From positions 1 to 6,367 of the forward strand of contig CAVAJX010000100.1 of the NCBI GenBank assembly GCA_963589235.1: a stretch of 6,367 nt of DNA, in the 5' to 3' direction. The notes below the pieces were generated by a model that searched no databases, was not told the DNA's origin, and saw nothing but the letters and a program-made list of their open reading frames with translations. The first letter of the stretch is position 1, and each line of letters opens with the position of its first letter. Below, one piece after another: positions 1 through 6,309 of this stretch. This DNA comes from CAG-877 sp963589235 (GTDB lineage: Bacteria > Bacillota_I > Bacilli_A > RF39 > UBA660). A program made the translations under genes and the position numbers.

Positions 1-2
1 TA

Positions 3-23
3 GAGAGAATTTTTAATTCTCTC
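3..23. repeat. Perfect 9-bp inverted repeat, 3-base loop
   Basis: GAGAGAATT (3-11), loop TTT (12-14), AATTCTCTC (15-23) form a perfect hairpin at the left edge. A TAG at 1-3 could be the stop of a gene lying upstream, which would make this a 3'-end hairpin, but the bases after the right arm (CGTTAAG) are not a T-run, so a classic intrinsic terminator is not shown. It lies about 50 bases upstream of the pot promoter. Its role is unknown: it could be the end structure of an upstream transcript or an operator. Confidence 0.5.
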
Positions 24-72
24 CGTTAAGTTTGCAAGTTTGTGATTTTATCCTGCTGTTTTTGTGAAAAAA

Positions 73-101
73 TTGAAAAACAATTTGATTTATGATATCA
101 T
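73..101 (+). promoter_or_regulatory. Predicted sigma-A promoter of the pot operon (extended -10)
   Basis: The -35 box is TTGAAA (73-78), then a 17-base spacer, then -10 TATCAT (96-101); each box matches 5 of 6 consensus bases. A TG at 93-94, one base before the -10, makes it an extended -10. Transcription would start near 108, giving a leader of only about 16 bases with the ribosome binding site AGGAG at 112-116, 7 bases from the potA ATG. There is therefore no room for a riboswitch downstream of this start. The -35 lies in AAATTG-N5-CAATTT (70-86) and the -10 in the 10-base palindrome ATGATATCAT (92-101), both possible repressor sites. Confidence 0.6.
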
Positions 102-123
102 TAATTAAAATAGGAGTAGGTGT

Positions 124-1194
124 ATGGATGATAAAGTTATATTGAAAATAGAAAATTATTCAAAGTCGTATGATGGAAAAAAAATTATTAAAGATTTTGA
201 TTTAGAAGTTTATGAAGGGGAATTTATAACACTATTAGGTAGCAGTGGATCTGGCAAAACTACCATTTTAAGAGCAATATCTGGAATGGATATGAATCAT
301 GGTGGAAAAATATATATAGAAGGAAAAGATGTTACATCACTAGATCCAACGAAGAGAGAAGTAAATACAATATTTCAAAATTATGCACTATTTACAACCA
401 TGAACGTTGAAAAAAACATTGGTTTCGGTCTGAAAATGAAGAAATATCCAAAAGATAAAATCGCAAAAGAAGTTAGTAAAATGTTAAAATTAGTACATTT
501 AGAAGGTTACGAAAAAAAAATGCCAAGCGATTTGTCAGGAGGAGAACAACAAAGAGTAGCAATCGCCAGAGCACTTATAAATAAACCTAAGGTATTACTT
601 TTAGACGAGCCATTATCAGCACTGGATTTAAAATTAAAAAAAGAAATGCAGTTAAAACTAAAAAGATTACAAAAAAAATTAGGAACAACATTTATTTTTG
701 TAACACACAATCAAGATGAGGCCTTAACAATGAGTGATAGAATAGTCTTATTGCATAGAGGAAAAATTGAACAAATAGATACTCCTAAAAAGATATATGA
801 AGAACCAGCAAGCTTATATGTTGCTGACTTCATAGGAGAATCAAACATACTTAATGGTGAAATAATAAATGTCCAAGATAGTAAGGTAGAAATTAAACTA
901 GAAAATGATGACATTATTAAATATAATGAAATTGATTATGGTTTAAATGATAAAGTAAAAATAATAATAAGACCAGAAGATATATATTTTAATGAAAAAA
1001 AAGATAACTCATTAGATATATTAGTAAAAGAATTCGTTTATGACGGATCAAATACCAAAGTAATAGTTGAGTACAATAATAAAGAATTAAGTATATTATG
1101 TAAAACAATACCAGAAAATATAACAAAAAATTTAAATACAAAAATATATTTTGACATAGTTGACATGGTAGTTTTAAAGGATAATAAACAATGA
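124..1194 (+). CDS. potA: Spermidine/putrescine-type ABC transporter ATPase PotA
   Basis: This is the cytoplasmic ATPase that powers import through PotB-PotC. The 356 residues are close to the usual length. The nucleotide-binding domain is at about 7-240: Walker A GSSGSGKT (39-46), Q-loop FQNYALF (84-90, Q85), signature LSGGEQQR (137-144), Walker B VLLLDEP (157-163, catalytic E162), D-loop SALD (165-168) and switch histidine H195 in THNQDEA. All catalytic motifs are intact. A TOBE-type C-terminal region (about 240-350) contains the RPED motif (283-286) typical of PotA/MalK-like ATPases. After the Q-loop the family's usual FPHM reads FTTM (90-93), at a region facing the permease coupling helices. 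The start ATG is set by AGGAG at 112-116. The stop TGA overlaps the potB ATG (ATGA). On sequence alone other CUT1/PotA-like ATPases are hard to exclude, but the potBCD genes that follow settle the family. Confidence 0.95.
   Translation: MDDKVILKIENYSKSYDGKKIIKDFDLEVYEGEFITLLGSSGSGKTTILRAISGMDMNHGGKIYIEGKDVTSLDPTKREVNTIFQNYALFTTMNVEKNIGFGLKMKKYPKDKIAKEVSKMLKLVHLEGYEKKMPSDLSGGEQQRVAIARALINKPKVLLLDEPLSALDLKLKKEMQLKLKRLQKKLGTTFIFVTHNQDEALTMSDRIVLLHRGKIEQIDTPKKIYEEPASLYVADFIGESNILNGEIINVQDSKVEIKLENDDIIKYNEIDYGLNDKVKIIIRPEDIYFNEKKDNSLDILVKEFVYDGSNTKVIVEYNNKELSILCKTIPENITKNLNTKIYFDIVDMVVLKDNKQ
1176..1181 (+). promoter_or_regulatory. Ribosome binding site of potB inside the end of potA
   Basis: AAAGGA lies 9 bases before the potB ATG at 1191, within the last codons of potA. 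With the ATGA stop-start overlap this supports the chosen start and suggests translational coupling. Confidence 0.6.
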
Positions 1195-2042
1195 AAAAAG
1201 ATAGACTTAAATACTTATTATTATTTCCAATAATTGCATATTCATTGTTGCTGATAATTTTACCATTAATATATATATTCTTTATTAGTTTTATGAAATC
1301 AGATTCATATGGGGGAATTATTTATACTTTTAATATAAATAATTATATAGAAATATTTAATATAGTTTATATCAAAGTTTTTTTGAAATCATTTATTATA
1401 GCAACAATAGCAACATTCATATGTATTTTAATAAGTTATCCATTTACCTACTTTATTTCTAGAAAAAAAGGTTATATAAAAAATGTTCTAATAACATTAG
1501 TTATGATCCCTTTTTTAACCAATTCACTTATTAGAACATATGGATGGATTATATTATTAAGAAAACATGGTTTAATAAATGAAACTCTTTTATCATTTGA
1601 ATTAATAAAAACACCATTCAATTTAATGTACAACAACTTGGGCATAATTATTGGTATGGTATACACCCTTTTACCATTTATGATATTACCATTGTACAGC
1701 TCAATGGAAAAAATAAATCCTAAAGTAATTGACGCCGCAAGTGACCTAGGAGCTAATAAGATAAAAACATTTTTCAAAATAATAATTCCATATACAAAAA
1801 CTGGATTATTTAATGGCATTATAATGGTATTTATTCCATGCCTTGGATATTTCTTTATTTCTGACCTACTAGGTGGTGGAAGACTAATGATATTAGGAAA
1901 TTTAATTAAAAATCAATTCCTAACAGCAAGAAATTGGCCTTTTGGAGCAGCAATATCTATAGCGATGCTAATAGTTTCATATATCCTTGTAAAAATATAT
2001 AAACGTCTCGGTGGTAACATGGATGACCTAGGAGGTATGTAA
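1191..2042 (+). CDS. potB: Spermidine/putrescine-type ABC transporter permease PotB
   Basis: First membrane subunit of the importer, 283 residues, MetI-like (binding-protein-dependent transport inner-membrane) fold. Hydrophobic segments fit six helices: about 8-32, 64-88, 97-118, 150-170, 204-222 and 250-270. The cytoplasmic EAA loop that docks onto PotA is at 181-200 (DAASDLG, then IIIP). The PotB-type stretch around 220-255 (FFISDLLGGG, GNLIKNQFL, NWPFG) separates it from PotC-type permeases. The start is fixed by AAAGGA 9 bases upstream and by the 4-base overlap with potA; its own stop TAA overlaps the potC ATG by one base (TAATG). It pairs with PotC as a heterodimer. The low GC and heavy use of ATA and TTA match the other pot genes. 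Confidence 0.94.
   Translation: MKKDRLKYLLLFPIIAYSLLLIILPLIYIFFISFMKSDSYGGIIYTFNINNYIEIFNIVYIKVFLKSFIIATIATFICILISYPFTYFISRKKGYIKNVLITLVMIPFLTNSLIRTYGWIILLRKHGLINETLLSFELIKTPFNLMYNNLGIIIGMVYTLLPFMILPLYSSMEKINPKVIDAASDLGANKIKTFFKIIIPYTKTGLFNGIIMVFIPCLGYFFISDLLGGGRLMILGNLIKNQFLTARNWPFGAAISIAMLIVSYILVKIYKRLGGNMDDLGGM
2030..2035 (+). promoter_or_regulatory. Strong ribosome binding site of potC, possibly paired
   Basis: AGGAGG lies 6 bases before the potC ATG (2042), inside the last codons of potB. It overlaps a tiny inverted repeat, ACCT (2026-2029), AGG loop, AGGT (2033-2036), which could partly hide the site until ribosomes finishing potB open it. The 4-bp stem is weak, so this is only suggestive. 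Confidence 0.55.
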
Positions 2043-2830
2043 TGAAAAAAAGAAATTTTCTTAAAAACCTATATATATTTTTAGTTTTCTTATTTCTATT
2101 TTTACCTATTTTAGTAATAATATTATTTTCATTTAATACATCAAGTTTAAATATTATGTTTGAAGGTTTCACATTAGATTGGTACAAAGAACTATTTACT
2201 AATGATTCATTACTAGAGGCATTAAAAAACACCTTGCTTGTTGCCTTTATTAGTACACTAGTATCAACAGTAATAGGTACATTATCAGCAATAGCACTAA
2301 ATCAATATAATTTTCCTTTAAAAAAATTAGTTATGAGATGCTTATATGTACCAATAGTAATACCTGAAATAGTACTTGGAATAGCTTTGTTATCCACATA
2401 TTCATTTTTTAAATTAAGCCTTGGTTTATGGACAATAATATTATCTCACATAGCTTTTTCAATACCATTTGTTGTAGTAAGTGTTAAATCATCACTAGAT
2501 ATGTTAGATAAGGATTTGTTTGATGCTGCAAGTGACTTAGGAGCGAGTAATTTAAAAACAATTTTCAATGTAATAATACCATCGATAAAAACTGGAATAT
2601 CATCAGGTGCTCTTTTAGCATTAACACTTTCATTTGATGATGTAGTTATAAGTTATTTTACTTCAGGACCAGGAAGTAACACACTACCATTATATTTATA
2701 TTCAATCATTAAGTCCGGAGTAAAACCAGATGTAAATGCTCTAGCAACATTAATGATTATACTTATATTGTTAATAATTAGTATTTATATATTAATTAAT
2801 TATAAAAGGCAGGTGAAAAATAATCAATGA
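2042..2830 (+). CDS. potC: Spermidine/putrescine-type ABC transporter permease PotC
   Basis: Second membrane subunit, 262 residues, the normal PotC length. Hydrophobic stretches at about 10-30, 62-86, 100-120, 128-148, 186-206 and 233-254 fit six helices. The EAA loop is at 161-180 (DAASDLG, then VIIP), almost the same as in PotB, as expected for the paired docking sites on the PotA dimer. The PotC-typical segment SFDDVVISYFTSGPG (197-211), followed by TLPLYLYS, identifies the family. The start is chosen by AGGAGG at 2030-2035 and the one-base overlap with potB. The stop TGA overlaps the potD ATG (ATGA). Confidence 0.94.
   Translation: MKKRNFLKNLYIFLVFLFLFLPILVIILFSFNTSSLNIMFEGFTLDWYKELFTNDSLLEALKNTLLVAFISTLVSTVIGTLSAIALNQYNFPLKKLVMRCLYVPIVIPEIVLGIALLSTYSFFKLSLGLWTIILSHIAFSIPFVVVSVKSSLDMLDKDLFDAASDLGASNLKTIFNVIIPSIKTGISSGALLALTLSFDDVVISYFTSGPGSNTLPLYLYSIIKSGVKPDVNALATLMIILILLIISIYILINYKRQVKNNQ
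2811..2816 (+). promoter_or_regulatory. Ribosome binding site of potD inside the end of potC
   Basis: AGGTGA lies 10 bases before the ATG at 2827 and decides the potD start, which also gives a proper signal peptide directly at the N-terminus. Confidence 0.55.
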
Positions 2831-3849
2831 AAAAAGCTTTATTAGCTATACTAATGTTATTAACACTTACCGGTTGTCAGAAAAAAAATACAGAGGTTTT
2901 AAATGTACTAAACTGGTCATCATATATACCTGATGAAGTAATAAAAGATTTTGAAGAAGAGACAAACATAGAAGTTAATTATGGAACATATTCATCAAAT
3001 GAAGAGTTATTAGCAAAAATTTCTGCAAGCAAAGAAGGAACATATGATGTAATATTTCCGAGCGACTATATGGTAGAATTAATGAAAGAAAAAGGCTATT
3101 TAGAAAAAATAGATAAAACAAAATTATCTAATTACATAAATTTAAAATCTGAATACTTAAATTTAGAATATGATCAAGGAAATAATTATTCACTACCATT
3201 TTTAGTAGCTTCAGTTTTTATAGCAAAAAATAAAAATAATATAATAGATGACATAAATTCATATAACGATTTACTAAATACAGAATACAAAAATAATATA
3301 GTTATGTTGGATGATCAAAGAATAGTAATAGGAATTGCTTTGTTAGCATTAGGTTATGATCCAAATGAAACAGATGAAAGCAAGCTGAAAGAAACAGAAG
3401 AATGGCTTCTAAAATTAAAACAAAATGTAAAAGCATTCGATAGTGATAGTCCCAAAATGTTATTAATATCTGAAGAGGTTGATATAGGTGTTATATGGAA
3501 TGCAGAAATAGCAATCGCAATGAATCAAAATAAATCAATAGAAGTAATATATCCAAAAGAAGGAACTATGATAAGCATAGATAATTTTGCCATCTTAAAA
3601 GGAACTAAAAATCAGGAAAATGCATACAAATTTATTAATTATTTATTAAGAGAAGATGTTATGGCCAAAATAATAGAAGGTTATCCATATAAAAATGTAA
3701 ATGCAAAAACTGATAATATTCTTCCAAGCAGTTATACATCAAATGTATCAGCTAATTTTCCAAAAAAAATATTAAAAAATAGTTATTTAGTTAAAAATAT
3801 AGGAGAAAAAGTCAAGCTCTATGACCAAATTTGGGCAAATATTAAATAA
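2827..3849 (+). CDS. potD: PotD-like polyamine-binding lipoprotein of the ABC importer
   Basis: Substrate-binding protein that delivers ligand to PotB-PotC from the outer face of the membrane. The 340 residues begin with a lipoprotein signal peptide: MKK, a hydrophobic core, then lipobox LTGC (14-17) with C17 as the lipidated cysteine. The mature part is a periplasmic-binding-protein fold with PotD landmarks: LNWSSYIPDEV (28-38), GTYSSNEELLAKI (53-65), FPSDY (77-81), LDDQR (161-165), GVIWN (221-225), YPKEG (242-246) and GYPYKN (285-290). Against E. coli PotD (aligned from memory) W30, Y33, Y81, D163, W224, D252 and Y286 keep the pocket positions of W34, Y37, Y85, D168, W229, D257 and Y293. 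However, E171, W255 and Q327 appear as I166, S250 and V322. The usual PY-x-WG stretch reads LPFLVAS (123-129). The family is secure; the exact ligand (spermidine, putrescine, agmatine or another cation) is not. It closes the pot operon. Confidence 0.9.
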   Translation: MKKALLAILMLLTLTGCQKKNTEVLNVLNWSSYIPDEVIKDFEEETNIEVNYGTYSSNEELLAKISASKEGTYDVIFPSDYMVELMKEKGYLEKIDKTKLSNYINLKSEYLNLEYDQGNNYSLPFLVASVFIAKNKNNIIDDINSYNDLLNTEYKNNIVMLDDQRIVIGIALLALGYDPNETDESKLKETEEWLLKLKQNVKAFDSDSPKMLLISEEVDIGVIWNAEIAIAMNQNKSIEVIYPKEGTMISIDNFAILKGTKNQENAYKFINYLLREDVMAKIIEGYPYKNVNAKTDNILPSSYTSNVSANFPKKILKNSYLVKNIGEKVKLYDQIWANIK

Positions 3850-3851
3850 AT

Positions 3852-3891
3852 TATAAATTGTAATTAAAATTAAATAATGTTACAATTTATA
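3852..3891. repeat. Perfect 12-bp inverted repeat in the potD-ptcA gap (candidate operator)
   Basis: TATAAATTGTAA (3852-3863) and TTACAATTTATA (3880-3891) are exact reverse complements separated by 16 bases. The arms contain the -35 and -10 boxes of the predicted ptcA promoter, which fits a regulator dimer or a pair of dimers blocking RNA polymerase. As RNA it would be an almost pure A-U stem with no T-run after it, so it is a poor terminator for the pot operon. No regulator gene is in the window. Confidence 0.65.
3858..3886 (+). promoter_or_regulatory. Predicted promoter of ptcA-aguD (extended -10)
   Basis: The -35 box TTGTAA (3858-3863, 4 of 6 consensus bases), a 17-base spacer and -10 TACAAT (3881-3886, 5 of 6) with TG at 3878-3879 one base before the -10. 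Transcription would start near 3893, leaving a leader of about 25 bases that includes the whole ribosome binding site at 3901-3908. A perfect TATAAT also occurs at 3892-3897, but a start from it would fall inside the ribosome binding site. Confidence 0.55.
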
Positions 3892-3900
3892 TATAATAGG

Positions 3901-3908
3901 AAAGGAGG
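3901..3908 (+). promoter_or_regulatory. Very strong ribosome binding site of ptcA
   Basis: AAAGGAGG, nearly the full anti-16S complement, ends 9 bases before the ATG at 3918. It fixes the start and is stronger than the sites of the overlapping pot genes except that of potC, in keeping with a highly expressed catabolic enzyme. Confidence 0.75.
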
Positions 3909-3917
3909 GAGAAAATA

Positions 3918-4901
3918 ATGGTTAGACACTACATTGACACACAGGATTTTACTAAAGAAGAAATGCTTAATTTAGTTGATTTAGGAATATTGATTAAGAA
4001 AACAATTAAATCAGGTGGACACTTAAATGTTTTGTATCAAAAAACTTTAGGAATGATTTTTGAACAAAAGTCTACTAGAACTCGTGTTTCTTTTGAAACA
4101 GCAATGACACAATTAGGTGGCCATGCTCAATATTTAGCGCCTGGTCAAATACAACTAGGTGGACACGAAAGTTTAAAGGATACATCAATTGTACTATCAA
4201 GATTAGTAGACATAATGATGGCTCGTGTTATAAGTCATAAAAATGTACAAGAATTAGCTAAATATGCAACCGTTCCAGTGTTAAATGGTATGAGTGATTA
4301 TAATCATCCTACACAAGAACTAGGTGATATTACAACTATTTTTGAACATATGCCAAAAGGCAAAAAGTTTGAAGATCTAAAAATAGTTTTTGTAGGTGAT
4401 GCTACACAAGTATGTGCATCATTGGGAATGATTACAACACATTTAGGTGGACACTTTGTACATTATGGACCTCAAGGATTTCAGTTAAAAGATGACATCA
4501 GAAAAATATGCAAAGAAAACTGCGAAAAATCTGGAGGCTCATTCTTAGTTACTGAAGATGAGGAATTAGCAATTAAAGATGCTGACTTTATTTATACAGA
4601 TGTATGGTATGGTTTGTATGAAAGTGAATTACCTGAAGAGGAAAGAAAAAGAATTTTCTATCCTAAATACCAAGTAAATATGGACATGTTAAAAAAAGCA
4701 AGTCCTGAAGTAAAATTTATGCATTGCTTACCAGCTACAAGAGGTGAAGAAGTAACTGATGAAGTAATGGATTCAGAAAAGTATTCAATTTGCTTTGATG
4801 AAGCAGAAAATAGATTGACAGCTATGAGAGCATTACTAGTATATTTTATGGGTGTTGAAGAAGAAACACGTGAAAAATGTAATAAGCTTTTAAAGAAGTG
4901 A
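3918..4901 (+). CDS. ptcA: Putrescine carbamoyltransferase (PTC)
   Basis: In the agmatine deiminase pathway this cytoplasmic enzyme converts N-carbamoylputrescine and phosphate to putrescine and carbamoyl phosphate. Motifs of the aspartate/ornithine transcarbamylase fold are complete: carbamoyl-phosphate loop STRTR (52-56), HPTQ (130-133) and HCLP (269-272). Features marking PTC rather than ornithine carbamoyltransferase are YLAPGQIQLGGHE (72-84), DYNHPTQELGD (127-137) and the loop YTDVWYGLYE (226-235); the ornithine-binding SMG motif is missing. The C-terminal domain ends with FDEAENRL (293-300). At 327 residues it is shorter than the E. faecalis enzyme as I recall it (about 339), and the loss is after LLVYFM (306-311), where PTCs carry a trimer-stabilising helix. 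The start is set by AAAGGAGG. The gene is separated from aguD by 13 bases. Also called aguB. It uses ATT for Ile and some CGT for Arg, unlike the pot genes. Confidence 0.95.
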   Translation: MVRHYIDTQDFTKEEMLNLVDLGILIKKTIKSGGHLNVLYQKTLGMIFEQKSTRTRVSFETAMTQLGGHAQYLAPGQIQLGGHESLKDTSIVLSRLVDIMMARVISHKNVQELAKYATVPVLNGMSDYNHPTQELGDITTIFEHMPKGKKFEDLKIVFVGDATQVCASLGMITTHLGGHFVHYGPQGFQLKDDIRKICKENCEKSGGSFLVTEDEELAIKDADFIYTDVWYGLYESELPEEERKRIFYPKYQVNMDMLKKASPEVKFMHCLPATRGEEVTDEVMDSEKYSICFDEAENRLTAMRALLVYFMGVEEETREKCNKLLKK

Positions 4902-4914
4902 GGAATTATAAAAT

Positions 4915-6309
4915 ATGGAAAAGAAGAAGAAAAAATTTAAATTGGTTGATGCAATTTTAGCAACAATATGTATCACACTAGTTGCTGAAAGTGTAATGCC
5001 AACAGCTGCAATTGGAAATTCACAATATTTTTGGTGGATATTCTTAATTATTGCCTTTGTATTACCTTATGGACTTATTTGTTCAGAATTAGGTACAACA
5101 TTTCCAAGTGAAGGTGGTATGTATGACTGGGTAAAAATGGCCTTTGGTAAAAAATGGGCTGGTAGAGTTGCATGGAACTATTGGATTAACTTTCCTTTAT
5201 GGATTGCTTCACTTGCCGTTGCTGTAACAGACGTTATTGCAGGAGTATTTGAAGTTGAGTTAAATATATGGGCTCTACTAGCATTTCAATTAGGATATAC
5301 ATTATTAGTAACATTTTTAAGTACAAACAGAATTGGAGAAAACAAATGGTTAGTTAACATTGGTGCTTTCTTTAAAATATTATTTATGTTAGGCCTTGGT
5401 CTTTTAGGTATATATGTATACATAAAAACTGGAGAAAGTGCAAATCCGATACAAAGTGTTGCTGATTTATTCCCAAGTCTAGACTTGGTTGGAATAGGAT
5501 TTATTTCAATCATTATATTTAATGTTTTAGGATTGGAAGTAGTTGCAACATTTGTTGATGATATGGAAAATCCTAAAAAAGAGATTCCAAAAGCTTTAAT
5601 TATAGGTGGAGCATTAATGGCACTATTCTATATTTTACCAGCTACAGGAATCAATATAGCAATGCCAGTTGAAGATGCAGAAGCTGCAGGTTTAACTGAA
5701 AGTTTCGCAATTTTACTAACAAGTTTAGGAATGAATGCCGAGACTATTAGAATTATTGTTATTGCTGTAGGGCTTATGTTTATTTATACTATGATTGTTA
5801 ATATTGCATCTTGGTCATTCGGAGTTCATAGTGTTGCTAAATATTCTGCAGATGACGGAGGTTTACCAGCAGTATTTAAAAAGACTAATAAAGAAGGTGT
5901 TGCAACCGGATCTGTATGGGTATGTGGTATTGTCGCAATAATATTAGTTATTGCTGGAGTACTATTATCAGTATATGGTAGTGAAGCAGCAAATAATTTA
6001 TTCTGGACATTCTTTAGTCTAAGTTTAGTAACATTACTAATTAGTTATGTTCCATTATTCTTAGCTTATGCAAAATTAAGAAAAACAAATAAAACAAAAA
6101 GAGTGTTTACTGCTACAAAGAGTGACTTTTTAGCTAAAGTAATTACTTATGTACCATTTGTATTACTTGTATTAGGTATCATATTTACATTATTTGTAGA
6201 TTTTACACCAGAATCTATTAAAGGTAATTTACCATTAATTGTAGGTGTAATTGTTTCGTTCATAATTGAAGAAATATTGGTTTCAAAAATTAAAGAAAAT
6301 GAAAAATAG
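4915..6309 (+). CDS. aguD: Agmatine/putrescine antiporter (APC superfamily)
   Basis: Membrane exchanger expected to take up agmatine and release putrescine, the product of the neighbouring ptcA enzyme. The 464 residues give about twelve hydrophobic segments (around 11-31, 37-57, 85-110, 117-135, 146-168, 190-210, 225-245, 278-300, 333-353, 361-385, 406-428 and 436-455), the usual APC count. Family marks are SELGTTFPSEGGMYDWV (57-73) and GLEVVATFVDD (206-216) followed by NPKKEIPKA (219-227), the APC signature around helices 6-7. The N-terminus begins with a lysine run (MEKKKKK), consistent with a cytoplasmic start. ATG is preceded by the GTGAGGA site at 4899-4905, which overlaps the ptcA stop, so the two genes are one transcript. 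Assignment to agmatine/putrescine rather than another amino acid or amine rests on the close link to ptcA and general resemblance; other APC amine exchangers are possible. Confidence 0.85.
   Translation: MEKKKKKFKLVDAILATICITLVAESVMPTAAIGNSQYFWWIFLIIAFVLPYGLICSELGTTFPSEGGMYDWVKMAFGKKWAGRVAWNYWINFPLWIASLAVAVTDVIAGVFEVELNIWALLAFQLGYTLLVTFLSTNRIGENKWLVNIGAFFKILFMLGLGLLGIYVYIKTGESANPIQSVADLFPSLDLVGIGFISIIIFNVLGLEVVATFVDDMENPKKEIPKALIIGGALMALFYILPATGINIAMPVEDAEAAGLTESFAILLTSLGMNAETIRIIVIAVGLMFIYTMIVNIASWSFGVHSVAKYSADDGGLPAVFKKTNKEGVATGSVWVCGIVAIILVIAGVLLSVYGSEAANNLFWTFFSLSLVTLLISYVPLFLAYAKLRKTNKTKRVFTATKSDFLAKVITYVPFVLLVLGIIFTLFVDFTPESIKGNLPLIVGVIVSFIIEEILVSKIKENEK

Noticed and set aside
102..123. 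Riboswitch or other leader RNA controlling potA
   Set aside because: The predicted transcript leader is about 16 bases and mostly the ribosome binding site, too short for a structured element; sequence further upstream matches no aptamer I know.
507..914. Two minus-strand open frames of about 67 codons opposite potA
   Set aside because: They lie wholly opposite a gene with complete ABC ATPase motifs, have no recognisable domain, and abut only because of base composition.
1192..1194. TGA read as tryptophan (Mycoplasma-type code)
   Set aside because: TGA ends potA, potC and ptcA at normal family lengths and in stop-start overlaps, and tryptophan is written TGG throughout.
1472..2232. Minus-strand open frames opposite potB and across the potB-potC junction
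   Set aside because: Antisense shadows of hydrophobic AT-rich permease genes; no family resemblance.
3858..3885. BirA-type biotin operator
   Set aside because: The half-sites TTGTAA / TTACAA resemble BirA sites, but the inner AAC/GTT bases are missing and the total span is 28 bases, shorter than the roughly 34 of the E. coli operator. There is no biotin gene nearby.
3852..3891. Inverted repeat as a Rho-independent terminator of the pot operon
   Set aside because: The stem is almost entirely A-U, the loop is 16 bases, and no T-run follows the right arm; position on promoter boxes fits an operator better.
3892..3897. Perfect TATAAT as the -10 of ptcA
   Set aside because: A start from it would fall near 3904, inside the ribosome binding site at 3901-3908, and no good -35 lies 16-18 bases upstream.
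3918..4901. Ornithine carbamoyltransferase
   Set aside because: It shares the transcarbamylase motifs but lacks the ornithine-binding SMG motif and has the PTC loop YTDVWYGLYE, and it is linked to an amine antiporter.
5286..5513. Minus-strand open frame of 75 codons opposite aguD
   Set aside because: Shadow of a membrane protein gene without any domain signal.
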